A DNA stretch of 11,077 nucleotides, taken from Pseudomonadota bacterium (GTDB lineage Bacteria > Pseudomonadota > Gammaproteobacteria > Xanthomonadales > Xanthomonadaceae). Shown here piece by piece: positions 1-5,418 of the stretch. The notes beneath the pieces were generated by a model, which was not told the origin of the DNA, searched no databases, and was given only the letters and a program-made list of their open reading frames with translations. Location of the stretch: positions 1 through 11,077 of the forward strand of contig JAHWKC010000056.1 in NCBI GenBank assembly GCA_019348095.1, in the 5' to 3' direction. The number at the start of each line of letters is the position of its first letter. The stretch's first letter is position 1. The position numbers and the translations under genes are program-made.

Positions 1-1
1 G

Positions 2-118
2 GCCCGGCTGCGCGACACCGGCGAGCCCGAGAACGCGATCACCGAGACCGTGCCCCACGCGCCGTACCGGGGCCTGATCGCCGACATCGGCCGCTGGTGG
101 TCGACGCCGCCGCGCTAA
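2..118 (+). CDS. C-terminal end of an unrecognised protein (partial)
   Basis: The frame is open from the window edge to a TAA at 116-118 and gives the last 38 residues of a protein, ending in GRWWSTPPR. Every sense codon ends in G or C, which is strong evidence for real coding in GC-rich DNA. The fragment is mildly acidic at first (TGEPENAITET) and ends with aromatic and basic residues. No motif lets me name a family. The start lies outside the window. Because the opposite edge of the window carries a probable chimeric junction, I cannot be sure that this fragment belongs to the same chromosome. Confidence 0.6.
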   Translation, partial: ARLRDTGEPENAITETVPHAPYRGLIADIGRWWSTPPR

Positions 119-445
119 TGGCTGTCTGGCCGGGCTCGGGATTCGGCGGCGGGGGCCAAAAAAGGCGGGCCGGCCGATCACCACTGCCAGGCCGCAGGAG
201 GCGTCGGAACCGCGCTCGGCGCCCGAGACCTGAACAGGCAGGAGTGGCATGTTGCACCCGCCGATTGCATTCCTGCGCCGCGCGGGATAACGTGCACGAG
301 CTGTGTTCGTCAAGGGTCACATGAAACGTGGCCCGATGCTGTAGATCCCAGATCCGCTACATCGTTGCACTCGCTTCCTCCTTGCAACCAGCCAAAAACG
401 CCACGCGAGTGGCATATCCAATAGAAACGTTCCAGGGAGTTAGAA
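119..445 (+). other. Non-coding stretch with the cold-shock gene leader
   Basis: This 327-base gap holds no credible gene; the open frames across it are arginine-rich shadows. The part nearest the cold-shock gene is less GC-rich than the rest and can form a hairpin at 400-413: stem GCCAC/GTGGC closed by a GCGA loop, which fits the GNRA tetraloop class. A second, weaker inverted pair is GTTGCA (364-369) with TGCAAC (383-388). Cold-shock mRNAs often carry long structured leaders that act as RNA thermosensors, so a regulatory leader is plausible here, but I cannot place the transcription start. A GGGAG ribosome site lies at 435-439. Confidence 0.45.
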
Positions 446-655
446 ATGTCGAACCGTGAAACCGGTACCGTCAAGTGGTTCAACGATGCCAAGGGCTTTG
501 GCTTCATCAGCCGTGAGAATGGCGAGGACGTGTTTGTGCACTTCCGCGCGATCCAGGGTCAGGGCTTCAAGAGCCTGCAGGAAGGCCAGAAGGTCAGCTT
601 CACCGTCACCCAGGGCCAGAAGGGCCTGCAGGCTGACGCCGTCGAAGCACTGTAA
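446..655 (+). CDS. cspA: Cold-shock domain protein (CspA family)
   Basis: This is a 69-residue single cold-shock-domain protein, the usual size for the family. Such proteins bind single-stranded RNA and DNA in the cytoplasm, melt mRNA structure and act as RNA chaperones or antiterminators during cold or growth transitions. The RNP1 motif KGFGFI is at residues 16-21 and RNP2 VFVHF at 29-33; the family's opening TGTVKWFN (residues 6-13) is intact. The ATG is preceded by GGGAG with a 6-base spacer. The gene stands alone: it has its own leader and is followed by a hairpin and a strong terminator. Whether it is cold-inducible or constitutive cannot be told from sequence. Confidence 0.96.
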   Translation: MSNRETGTVKWFNDAKGFGFISRENGEDVFVHFRAIQGQGFKSLQEGQKVSFTVTQGQKGLQADAVEAL

Positions 656-667
656 GCCGGACTGCCC

Positions 668-687
668 GCACCGCCGTCCGGCGGTGC
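668..687 (+). other. Perfect 8-bp hairpin after cspA
   Basis: GCACCGCC (668-675), loop GTCC, GGCGGTGC (680-687). It sits between the cspA stop codon and the intrinsic terminator and lacks a T tract of its own, so it may protect the mRNA 3' end rather than terminate. Confidence 0.5.
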
Positions 688-698
688 ACCAGATCAGG

Positions 699-730
699 AA
701 AAACCCGGCTTCGGCCGGGTTTTTCTTTTG
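699..730 (+). terminator. Rho-independent terminator of cspA
   Basis: An 11-bp stem, AAAAACCCGGC (699-709) paired with GCCGGGTTTTT (714-724), is closed by a TTCG tetraloop and followed by a T-rich run to about 729. The leading A run makes it potentially bidirectional, so it could also end transcripts of the minus-strand gene at 768-1088. Confidence 0.93.
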
Positions 731-767
731 TCGGCCCCCGGGTCGCCGCGGTGGGCCACCGCGGCTG

Positions 768-1088
768 CTAGTCGGTCTGCCCCGACCAGTGCGCTGGCGA
801 CAGTTGGGTGACATGCCTCACCCGGTCGAGCCAGATGTCGTGGACGGCGGCGCTTTCCGGCGCCTCCAGCGCGGGTTCCTCCACCCGCACCAGCGCGTTG
901 GCGCCCTCGCCGCCGGCCGCATCGCGAAACACCTGCAGGGTCGGACGCACGGTGACGATGGCGCGCAGCCGGTGTCCGTCCTCGAACTGCAGCTCCACGC
1001 GTGCGCCATTGGGCAGGGCCGCGATCAGGGCTTTGAGTCGATCGATGTCGGCAGGCTCGGTGAGGATGCGCTCGGCGTCTCGGGTCAT
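768..1088 (-). CDS. DUF3247 family protein, Sm-like fold
   Basis: This 106-residue protein matches the DUF3247 family, which is largely confined to xanthomonads. Known for the family: the Xanthomonas campestris member XC5848 has a solved structure described as a novel Sm-like fold; its cellular role is not established. The conserved core is visible: ERILTEPADIDRL near the start, PNGARVEL, then VTVRPTLQVFRDAAG around residues 46-60, and IWLDRVRHV near residues 85-93. The ATG at 1088 has no clear Shine-Dalgarno; I chose it because the N-terminus fits the family length of about 100 residues. The gene is convergent with cspA and divergent from the EF-hand gene. Confidence 0.8.
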   Translation of the reverse strand: MTRDAERILTEPADIDRLKALIAALPNGARVELQFEDGHRLRAIVTVRPTLQVFRDAAGGEGANALVRVEEPALEAPESAAVHDIWLDRVRHVTQLSPAHWSGQTD

Positions 1089-1280
1089 GGGGGCGGTTCG
1101 GCGAGGGGGGGCGGGGCCAATCTAGCGGGCCGCCGCGAACGTCGCGGTGAACGGCGGTGCAACGGCGCCTGTCGCGCCCCTGACGCGATAGCGATGGCTA
1201 CACGCGTGCATAACTTCGCGGCCTATAGGGTCGCCTCGCTCACTACCCGCGCATGTCGCGCGTCCCCCAAGGAGAGCCTC

Positions 1281-1739
1281 ATGAACCAGATCAAGACCCA
1301 TTCCCTGCTTGCGCTATCGGTCATCGGTGCGCTGGCCCTGTCCGGCACGGCGCTGGCCAACGATAAGTGGGAAAAGATGGACACCAACCAGGACGGCATG
1401 ATCTCCGCCCAGGAGCACAGCGCTGCCGCCGACGCGAAATTCCAGAAGCTCGATGCCGACGGCGACGGCCGCATCACCGCCGCCGAGGTCGGGGCCGCCC
1501 ACGCCCGCATGGACAAGGGCGAGGGCCATGGCAAGTCGCCCGAGGAGAAGATCCAGAAGATGGACACCGACGGTGACGGCGCGGTCACCGCGCAGGAACA
1601 TGCCACCGCTGCGCAGGAGAAGATGCGCGAGGCCGACACCGACGGCGATGGCAACATCAGCCAGTCCGAGTTCGAGGCCAAGAAGGAGCGCAAGGATTCG
1701 GAGCACATGAGGGACGGCCACATGAGGGACGACCGCTAA
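1281..1739 (+). CDS. Secreted EF-hand calcium-binding protein
   Basis: A 152-residue protein. Residues 1-26 form a signal peptide: basic start (MNQIKTH), a hydrophobic core around residues 9-25 and an ALA cleavage site, so the product should be periplasmic or secreted. Four canonical 12-residue EF-hand loops are visible: DTNQDGMISAQE (34-45), DADGDGRITAAE (58-69), DTDGDGAVTAQE (95-106) and DTDGDGNISQSE (119-130), each with Asp/Asn at the calcium positions and Glu at position 12. The loops form two pairs split by a glycine/lysine-rich linker (78-90). The tail is charged and carries a duplicated HMRD motif (142-145 and 147-150). AAGGAG at 1269-1274 sets the ATG with a 6-base spacer. Known role of the family: calcium binding as sensor or buffer; the partner here is unknown. 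Confidence 0.9.
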   Translation: MNQIKTHSLLALSVIGALALSGTALANDKWEKMDTNQDGMISAQEHSAAADAKFQKLDADGDGRITAAEVGAAHARMDKGEGHGKSPEEKIQKMDTDGDGAVTAQEHATAAQEKMREADTDGDGNISQSEFEAKKERKDSEHMRDGHMRDDR

Positions 1740-1765
1740 GCATCAGTCCCGTTTCAAGGTGGCAT

Positions 1766-1794
1766 CGGACGGAGCTGCGGCTCCGTCCGTCTTT
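1766..1794 (+). terminator. Probable terminator after the EF-hand gene
   Basis: A perfect 10-bp stem, CGGACGGAGC (1766-1775) and GCTCCGTCCG (1780-1789), closed by a TGCG loop and followed by TCTTT. The T tract is short, but the stem is strong and lies 27 bases past the stop codon. Confidence 0.75.
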
Positions 1795-1796
1795 GC

Positions 1797-1819
1797 GGTC
1801 CCGCGGTTTCCGCGGGACC
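1797..1819 (+). other. Second perfect hairpin before the DsbA-like gene
   Basis: GGTCCCGCGG (1797-1806), loop TTT, CCGCGGGACC (1810-1819): a perfect 10-bp stem only seven bases after the previous hairpin and 25 bases before the ribosome site of the next gene. It has no T tract. It may be a leader structure of the DsbA-like mRNA or a reverse-direction barrier. Confidence 0.55.
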
Positions 1820-1853
1820 GGATCAGTGCAACAACCCCCAATTGGAGGCTCCA

Positions 1854-2537
1854 ATGTCCAGTCCCGCGCCTCCGGTGCCAGTTCGCATCGATTTCGTGTC
1901 CGACGTGTCCTGCCCCTGGTGCGCGGTGGGGCTGAAGGCGCTGGAGCAGGCGATCGAGCGCATGGGCGGACAGATCGCTCCAGAGCTGCATTTCCAACCA
2001 TTCGAACTCAACCCGCAGATGCCGCCCGAAGGCCAGGGTACCGACGAGCACCTGGTCCAGAAATACGGCTCGACCCCGGAGCAACTCGCGCGCAACCGCG
2101 AGGCACTGCGCGAGCGCGGCGCGGCGGTCGGATTCGAGTTCAAGCAGCGCGACCGCGTCTACAACACGTTCGATGCACACCGCCTGCTGCACTGGGCCGG
2201 ACTGGAGGGCGAAGCGCAGGAACTCGCGCTCAAGCACGCGCTGCTGCGCGCCTACTTCACCGACAACCTGGATGTCTCATCGCCGGAGGTGCTGGTGCGG
2301 GTCGCAGCCACCGCCGGGCTGGACGGCACGCGCGCGCGGCAGGTGCTCGAGCGCGGCGAGTACGCCGCCGAGGTCCGCGCGCAGCAGGACGTGTACCTGA
2401 GTCGTGGCATCCACGCCGTGCCGTCGGTGATCCTCAACGATCAGCACCTGATCCAGGGCGGTCAGCCGGTGGAACTGTTCGAGCGGGCACTGCGGCAGGT
2501 CGCGGGCCTGGATGGTGACGCCGCGTCGCAGCAGTGA
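1854..2537 (+). CDS. DsbA/FrnE-like thiol oxidoreductase
   Basis: A 227-residue protein of the DsbA superfamily, FrnE-like branch (2-hydroxychromene-2-carboxylate isomerase/DsbA type). The active-site motif CPWC is at residues 20-23 inside DFVSDVSCPWCAVG, after the first beta strand, and the matching cis-proline is P190 in HAVPSV. The alpha-helical insertion typical of DsbA lies between. There is no signal peptide, so it should work in the cytoplasm, as FrnE-type proteins do, in disulfide or oxidative-stress chemistry; the substrate is unknown. GGAGG at 1844-1848 favours the ATG at 1854. An in-frame TTG at 1842 lies upstream of that site and is unlikely. It is transcribed alone. Confidence 0.9.
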   Translation: MSSPAPPVPVRIDFVSDVSCPWCAVGLKALEQAIERMGGQIAPELHFQPFELNPQMPPEGQGTDEHLVQKYGSTPEQLARNREALRERGAAVGFEFKQRDRVYNTFDAHRLLHWAGLEGEAQELALKHALLRAYFTDNLDVSSPEVLVRVAATAGLDGTRARQVLERGEYAAEVRAQQDVYLSRGIHAVPSVILNDQHLIQGGQPVELFERALRQVAGLDGDAASQQ

Positions 2538-2594
2538 TTGCGGCGGCTGCCAAGACGGTCCGGTCGTATCGGCGTGTGCATTTGCCGGAGCGGA

Positions 2595-2681
2595 TCAGAA
2601 GATCAGCATCAACAAGCCGATGACCACGACCAGGCCGATGAGGAAGATGATGCCGGTGGTCTTGCCGAGAAACTTGAGCAT
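2595..2681 (-). CDS. 28-residue membrane microprotein
   Basis: A short minus-strand frame encodes 28 residues: a basic start MLKFLGKTTG, then one uninterrupted hydrophobic helix (IIFLIGLVVVIGLLMLIF) to the stop. The ATG has a textbook AGGAG (2688-2692) six bases upstream. This is the layout of a single-pass small membrane protein with its N-terminus in the cytoplasm. I do not recognise a named family. It stands in the gap between the DsbA-like gene, with which it is convergent, and the Host_attach gene, from which it is divergent. The strong ribosome site and clean hydrophobic composition make chance unlikely, but at this length expression is unproven. Confidence 0.68.
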   Translation of the reverse strand: MLKFLGKTTGIIFLIGLVVVIGLLMLIF

Positions 2682-2863
2682 GCCGTTCTCCTGTCGGGTG
2701 CGGCCCCTGTGAACCCCTTGACTGCAAGCTAGGCGCGCCGTCGCGAATGGGCCGTGAAAGATCGATCGGCCGCCACCCCGCCGGCCTTGCCGGAGCCAGG
2801 CGGTAGCACCGCCAGCTCGCGCTGCACCCCCCGGGGATCAGACGCTGCTGCCGGTTATCCATC

Positions 2864-2888
2864 GACATCACGCCGGCCTGCCTAGACT
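2864..2888 (+). promoter_or_regulatory. Possible promoter of the Host_attach gene
   Basis: A TAGACT hexamer (2883-2888) resembles a -10 element, with TCGACA (2864-2869) upstream as a possible -35 at a short 13-base spacing. The match is weak; it is placed here because it lies about 80 bases before the start codon in an otherwise empty region. Confidence 0.22.
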
Positions 2889-2967
2889 CGGCCGTACGAT
2901 CCGGCCGGCACCCGCCGCCATGGAATCGGGCAATCTCAGAAGCAGCCCCAGACACCAGGAGACGACG

Positions 2968-3363
2968 ATGCAACCGATCCCCGCCAATGCACTGGTAATC
3001 GTGGCCGACGGCACCGGGGCCCGCGTGTTCCGCAACCAGGGCGACCAACGCGCGCTGTCGCTGCACCAGCAGGAACTGCTCGAACTGGTCGACATGAACG
3101 ACGACGGCCCCGCCGGCGCGCAGCCCGACGGTGCCACTGGCTACCAGATCGACAAGGCGACCTTCGCCAAGCAGCTCGCGCAGCGTCTCAACGATGGCGC
3201 CCTGCGTGACGACTACCAGTCACTGGTGCTGGTGGCCGATGCGCACACGCTCGGCGAGATGCGACCGCTGCTGCACCAGGAAGCCCGGCAGCGGTTGCAC
3301 GGCGAGCTCGCCAAGACGCTGACCAATGTGCCGCGCGAGGACATAGAGCGGCTCCTGTCCTGA
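2968..3363 (+). CDS. Host_attach family protein (baeRF-like)
   Basis: A 131-residue protein resembling the family annotated as 'protein required for attachment to host cells', related to the bacterial/archaeal eRF1-domain (baeRF) group. Family hallmarks seen: NALVIVADGTGARVF at residues 7-21, LVLVADAHTLGEMR near 87-100, and the closing ELAKTLTNVPREDIERLL. The family name comes from Agrobacterium studies; the biochemical role is unsettled and attachment should not be assumed. The start at 2968 is set by AGGAG (2957-2961), six bases upstream; a longer frame from 2920 has no such support. There is no signal peptide or membrane segment, so it is cytoplasmic. It is followed by a palindromic repeat cluster that may end its transcript. 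Confidence 0.85.
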   Translation: MQPIPANALVIVADGTGARVFRNQGDQRALSLHQQELLELVDMNDDGPAGAQPDGATGYQIDKATFAKQLAQRLNDGALRDDYQSLVLVADAHTLGEMRPLLHQEARQRLHGELAKTLTNVPREDIERLLS

Positions 3364-3390
3364 GCGTCCGGGCTGACCGGACGGGATTCT

Positions 3391-3415
3391 GTAGAGCCGA
3401 GCTTGCTCGGCTGCG
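3391..3415 (+). repeat. REP-like palindrome, family A, copy 1
   Basis: A 25-base unit starting GTAGAGCCGAGC with a 7-bp stem, GCCGAGC (3396-3402) and GCTCGGC (3405-3411), around TT. An identical 25-base copy lies at 4576-4600, and an inverted variant at 4635-4658. Confidence 0.85.
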
Positions 3416-3445
3416 TTGCCGCCCGGACCGGTGCCGGCGCATCTT

Positions 3446-3469
3446 GTAGGAGCGCCCCATGGGCGCGAT
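3446..3469 (+). repeat. REP-like palindrome, family B, copy 1
   Basis: A 24-base unit opening with GTAGGAGC; stem GCGCCC (3452-3457) and GGGCGC (3461-3466) around CAT, ending GCGAT. It is identical to the copy at 3531-3554. Confidence 0.85.
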
Positions 3470-3491
3470 ACACGCGGCCGCGCCACTCCAC

Positions 3492-3516
3492 ATCGCGGGC
3501 ATGGCCCGCTCCTACA
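3492..3516 (-). repeat. REP-like palindrome, family B, inverted copy
   Basis: Read on the minus strand it opens TGTAGGAGC and ends GCGAT like the other family B units. Its stem is GCGGGC/GCCCGC (3495-3500 and 3504-3509), so the paired bases changed together while the flanks stayed the same. Confidence 0.82.
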
Positions 3517-3530
3517 AAAGCGGTGCCACC

Positions 3531-3554
3531 GTAGGAGCGCCCCATGGGCGCGAT
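3531..3554 (+). repeat. REP-like palindrome, family B, copy 2
   Basis: Exact 24-base copy of the unit at 3446-3469. The plus, minus, plus order of the three family B units gives a BIME-like arrangement between the Host_attach and ferritin-like genes. Confidence 0.85.
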
Positions 3555-3568
3555 CGCTACCCAGCTGC

Positions 3569-3600
3569 TTGACGGCACGCTCACCCGCGGCGACTAGAGT
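3569..3600 (+). promoter_or_regulatory. Possible promoter of the ferritin-like gene
   Basis: TTGACG (3569-3574) is a good -35 match. A TAGAGT hexamer (3595-3600) lies 20 bases downstream, or ACTAGA (3593-3598) at 18 bases; either could be the -10. It starts just past the repeat cluster and about 60 bases before the start codon. Confidence 0.4.
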
Positions 3601-3659
3601 CTTTGCTCCCCCTCCGCCAACGCGGCGTCGCCGCCGAAGCACCAAGTCAGGAGCACACG

Positions 3660-4280
3660 ATGGCCAGCAAAGCCTACGACCAGGCGCAACTGCACGAGCT
3701 GCTGTACCAGGCTCTGGAAACCGAGATCGGCGGCGCCACGGTCTACGAGACCGCGATCGAATGCGCGGTCAACGAGGACCTGCGCGAGGAGTGGCAGAAA
3801 TACCTCGATGAGACCCGCAACCACAAGAAGATCCTGCTCGACGTGTTCGAACAGCTCGGCCTGGACCCCAAGACGCAGACGCCGGGTCGCCAGGTGGTGG
3901 CGCATCTGGGCGAGTCGCTGGTCGCGGCGATGCAGATGGCGAAGGATGCCGGCGATCCGATCGCGGCCGAGCTCGTCGCGGGCGAATGCGTCACGCTGGC
4001 CGAGACCAAGGACCACATGAATTGGGAGCTGATCGGACACGTCGGCCAGCACGGCAAGGGTGATGCCACCCAGGTGCTGCTGGAGGCCTACCGCTCGGTC
4101 GAGGACGAGGAGCACCACCACCTGCTGCACACCACCGGCTGGACCCGCGAGCTGTGGATCGAGTCCTTGGGCCTGCCCGCCGTGCTGCCGCCGCCGGAGG
4201 AGGTCAAGCACGTCGATACCAAGATCGGCGCCTCGCGCGCGGAGCAGTCGCGCGAGAAGATGCTCGGCAAGGGGCACTGA
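3660..4280 (+). CDS. Ferritin-like domain protein
   Basis: A 206-residue, mostly helical protein of the ferritin/rubrerythrin-like superfamily, cytoplasmic (no signal peptide). Candidate metal ligands are seen in four helices: E20/E22, E51 and H55 (ETRNH), E115 with H119 and E123 (ETKDHMNWE), and the E148-H154 cluster (EDEEHHH). Known for the superfamily: a carboxylate-bridged di-iron centre for iron storage, peroxide reduction or oxidation; which applies here cannot be told. There is no rubredoxin-type CxxC domain, so it is not a classical rubrerythrin. AGGAG (3649-3653) places the ATG; an in-frame upstream TTG at 3603 is unsupported. The small membrane gene begins 10 bases after its stop and is probably co-transcribed. 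Confidence 0.85.
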   Translation: MASKAYDQAQLHELLYQALETEIGGATVYETAIECAVNEDLREEWQKYLDETRNHKKILLDVFEQLGLDPKTQTPGRQVVAHLGESLVAAMQMAKDAGDPIAAELVAGECVTLAETKDHMNWELIGHVGQHGKGDATQVLLEAYRSVEDEEHHHLLHTTGWTRELWIESLGLPAVLPPPEEVKHVDTKIGASRAEQSREKMLGKGH

Positions 4281-4290
4281 GACGACGCTG

Positions 4291-4560
4291 ATGGACCCTG
4301 CCGACTGGCTCGGCTGGAGCGCATCGGCGGTACTGCTGATGACGCTCGGGCGGCAGGTCTACGTGCAGTGGCGCGAGCGCAGCACGATAGGTCTGTCGTC
4401 CTGGCTGTTCGTGGGCCAGGTCACCGCCAGCGTGGGGTTCACCGTCTACAGCTGGATGCTCGACAACTGGGTGTTCGTGGTGACCAATGTGGCCCTGCTG
4501 GTGACCGCGGTGGTGGGCCAGTTGATCTTCCGCCGCAACCGGCGGCTGGAGTCGTCGTAG
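4291..4560 (+). CDS. Three-helix SemiSWEET/PQ-loop-like membrane protein
   Basis: An 89-residue inner-membrane protein with three predicted helices: about residues 5-22, 35-55 and 59-80, joined by the basic turn QWRERSTIGLSS. The order helix, (P)Q-x-x-x-x-W-R-x-x-S-T-x-G-[IL]-S, helix, helix matches bacterial SemiSWEET (MtN3/saliva) proteins, which dimerise to carry sugars. The proline of the PQ motif is missing: the sequence reads LGRQVYVQW. The TN pair in VVTNVALL corresponds to the conserved asparagine of helix 3. Sugar transport is therefore inferred, not shown. It follows the ferritin-like gene by 10 bases without a strong ribosome site, suggesting translational coupling. Confidence 0.7.
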   Translation: MDPADWLGWSASAVLLMTLGRQVYVQWRERSTIGLSSWLFVGQVTASVGFTVYSWMLDNWVFVVTNVALLVTAVVGQLIFRRNRRLESS

Positions 4561-4575
4561 CCGCTTTGCGCGCTG

Positions 4576-4600
4576 GTAGAGCCGAGCTTGCTCGGCTGCG
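4576..4600 (+). repeat. REP-like palindrome, family A, copy 2
   Basis: Exact 25-base copy of 3391-3415, placed just past the stop codon of the SemiSWEET-like gene. Confidence 0.85.
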
Positions 4601-4634
4601 TCTGGTCCCGGAGCTTTCTCTACGGCATGTAGTT

Positions 4635-4658
4635 GCAGCGGAGCAAGCTCCGCTCTAC
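4635..4658 (-). repeat. REP-like palindrome, family A, inverted copy
   Basis: Read on the minus strand it begins GTAGAGC like copies 1 and 2 but has stem GCGGAGC/GCTCCGC in place of GCCGAGC/GCTCGGC: a compensatory change that keeps the pairing. With 4576-4600 it forms a head-to-head pair between two convergent genes and could serve as a transcript end for both. Confidence 0.82.
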
Positions 4659-4671
4659 CGGGCGGCAGCGC

Positions 4672-5238
4672 TCAACCCTGCAACAGCGCGCGCGTGATGC
4701 GCGTGGACGGCCGGGTGTCGGCCTGCAGCGTGTCCCTGATCTGGGCCAGTGCCCGCGTGGTACGCGCCCGGGTGACCGAAGCCAGGCAATCGCCAGGCAC
4801 CAGGATTTCGAAGTCACGGATGTGCGCGTCGGTGGCGGTCGCCAGCACGCAGTTATCGGCGGCGGTGCCGGTCAGTACCAGCCGGTGCACGCCCAGGTCG
4901 TGCAGCAGCAGCTCCAGCGCGGTGGCATGGAAGGCCGACTGCTTGGGCTTGAGCACGAAGTAGTCGTCGGGCTCGGGCTGCAGCGCCTGCACCAGCGGTG
5001 CGCCGCGCGAGCCCGACTCGCCGCAGACCGCCACCACCTGGCGGAAATCCGAGCGCCACTGGCCGTAGTTGTCGTTGGCGTAGATCACCGGTGCGCCGGC
5101 CTGCCGGGCGCGGTACTTCAATCGCGCAATGCGGTGCGCCGCGGGCAGCGCGTTTTTAAGCAACGCGGCACCGCCGTCAAAATCGAGCGCGTTGATCATG
5201 TCGATGATGATCAAGGCGGTGCTGTGGGTGGGGGGCAT
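4672..5238 (-). CDS. Isochorismatase-family cysteine hydrolase
   Basis: A 188-residue Rossmann-like hydrolase of the isochorismatase/nicotinamidase superfamily. The Asp-Lys-Cys catalytic set is visible: D13 in ALIIIDMIN, K97 in FVLKPKQSAF, and C130 in LTGTAADNCVLATA. The family cleaves amide or vinyl-ether bonds; the exact substrate (nicotinamide, isochorismate, carbamoyl compounds) cannot be read from the sequence, and the short form without an extra domain argues against a siderophore-type isochorismatase. The ATG at 5238 starts just before the first beta strand as is usual; the frame continues upstream without support. No clear ribosome site is seen. It is divergent from ku with about 180 bases between. 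Confidence 0.85.
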   Translation of the reverse strand: MPPTHSTALIIIDMINALDFDGGAALLKNALPAAHRIARLKYRARQAGAPVIYANDNYGQWRSDFRQVVAVCGESGSRGAPLVQALQPEPDDYFVLKPKQSAFHATALELLLHDLGVHRLVLTGTAADNCVLATATDAHIRDFEILVPGDCLASVTRARTTRALAQIRDTLQADTRPSTRITRALLQG

Positions 5239-5418
5239 GGCCGGTGGCTGTGTGGTGACGCTCGACCGTGGCACCGCGCGTGTCAGCGCCGTGTCGATCC
5301 GGGGCGGGGTCGGGCAGGGTTGCCGCCATGCAGCGGGCTCGCAGGGCCCTACCACGCCCGCATCACGCCGCTGTTTCGATACTCAGATGCCGCGCCACTG
5401 CCGCCTCTGGAGGTTCCC

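Noticed and set aside
456-1280. Long forward open frame that would extend the EF-hand protein upstream through cspA
   Set aside because: It reads cspA in a wrong frame and is arginine/alanine rich; the signal peptide and the AAGGAG ribosome site place the true start at 1281.
1869-1941. Periplasmic DsbA
   Set aside because: There is no signal peptide before the CPWC motif, so the cytoplasmic FrnE-like branch fits better.
3391-3554. CRISPR array
   Set aside because: Units are palindromic, in alternating orientation and irregularly spaced, with no spacer pattern and no cas genes.
3808-4020. Arginine-rich small open frames overlapping the ferritin-like gene
   Set aside because: Out-of-frame readings of a gene with clear helical ligand motifs; no ribosome sites.
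4633-5418. Upstream extension of the Ku frame by about 260 codons
   Set aside because: It is antisense to the isochorismatase-family gene, and Ku has its own GGAGG site and family N-terminus at 5419.
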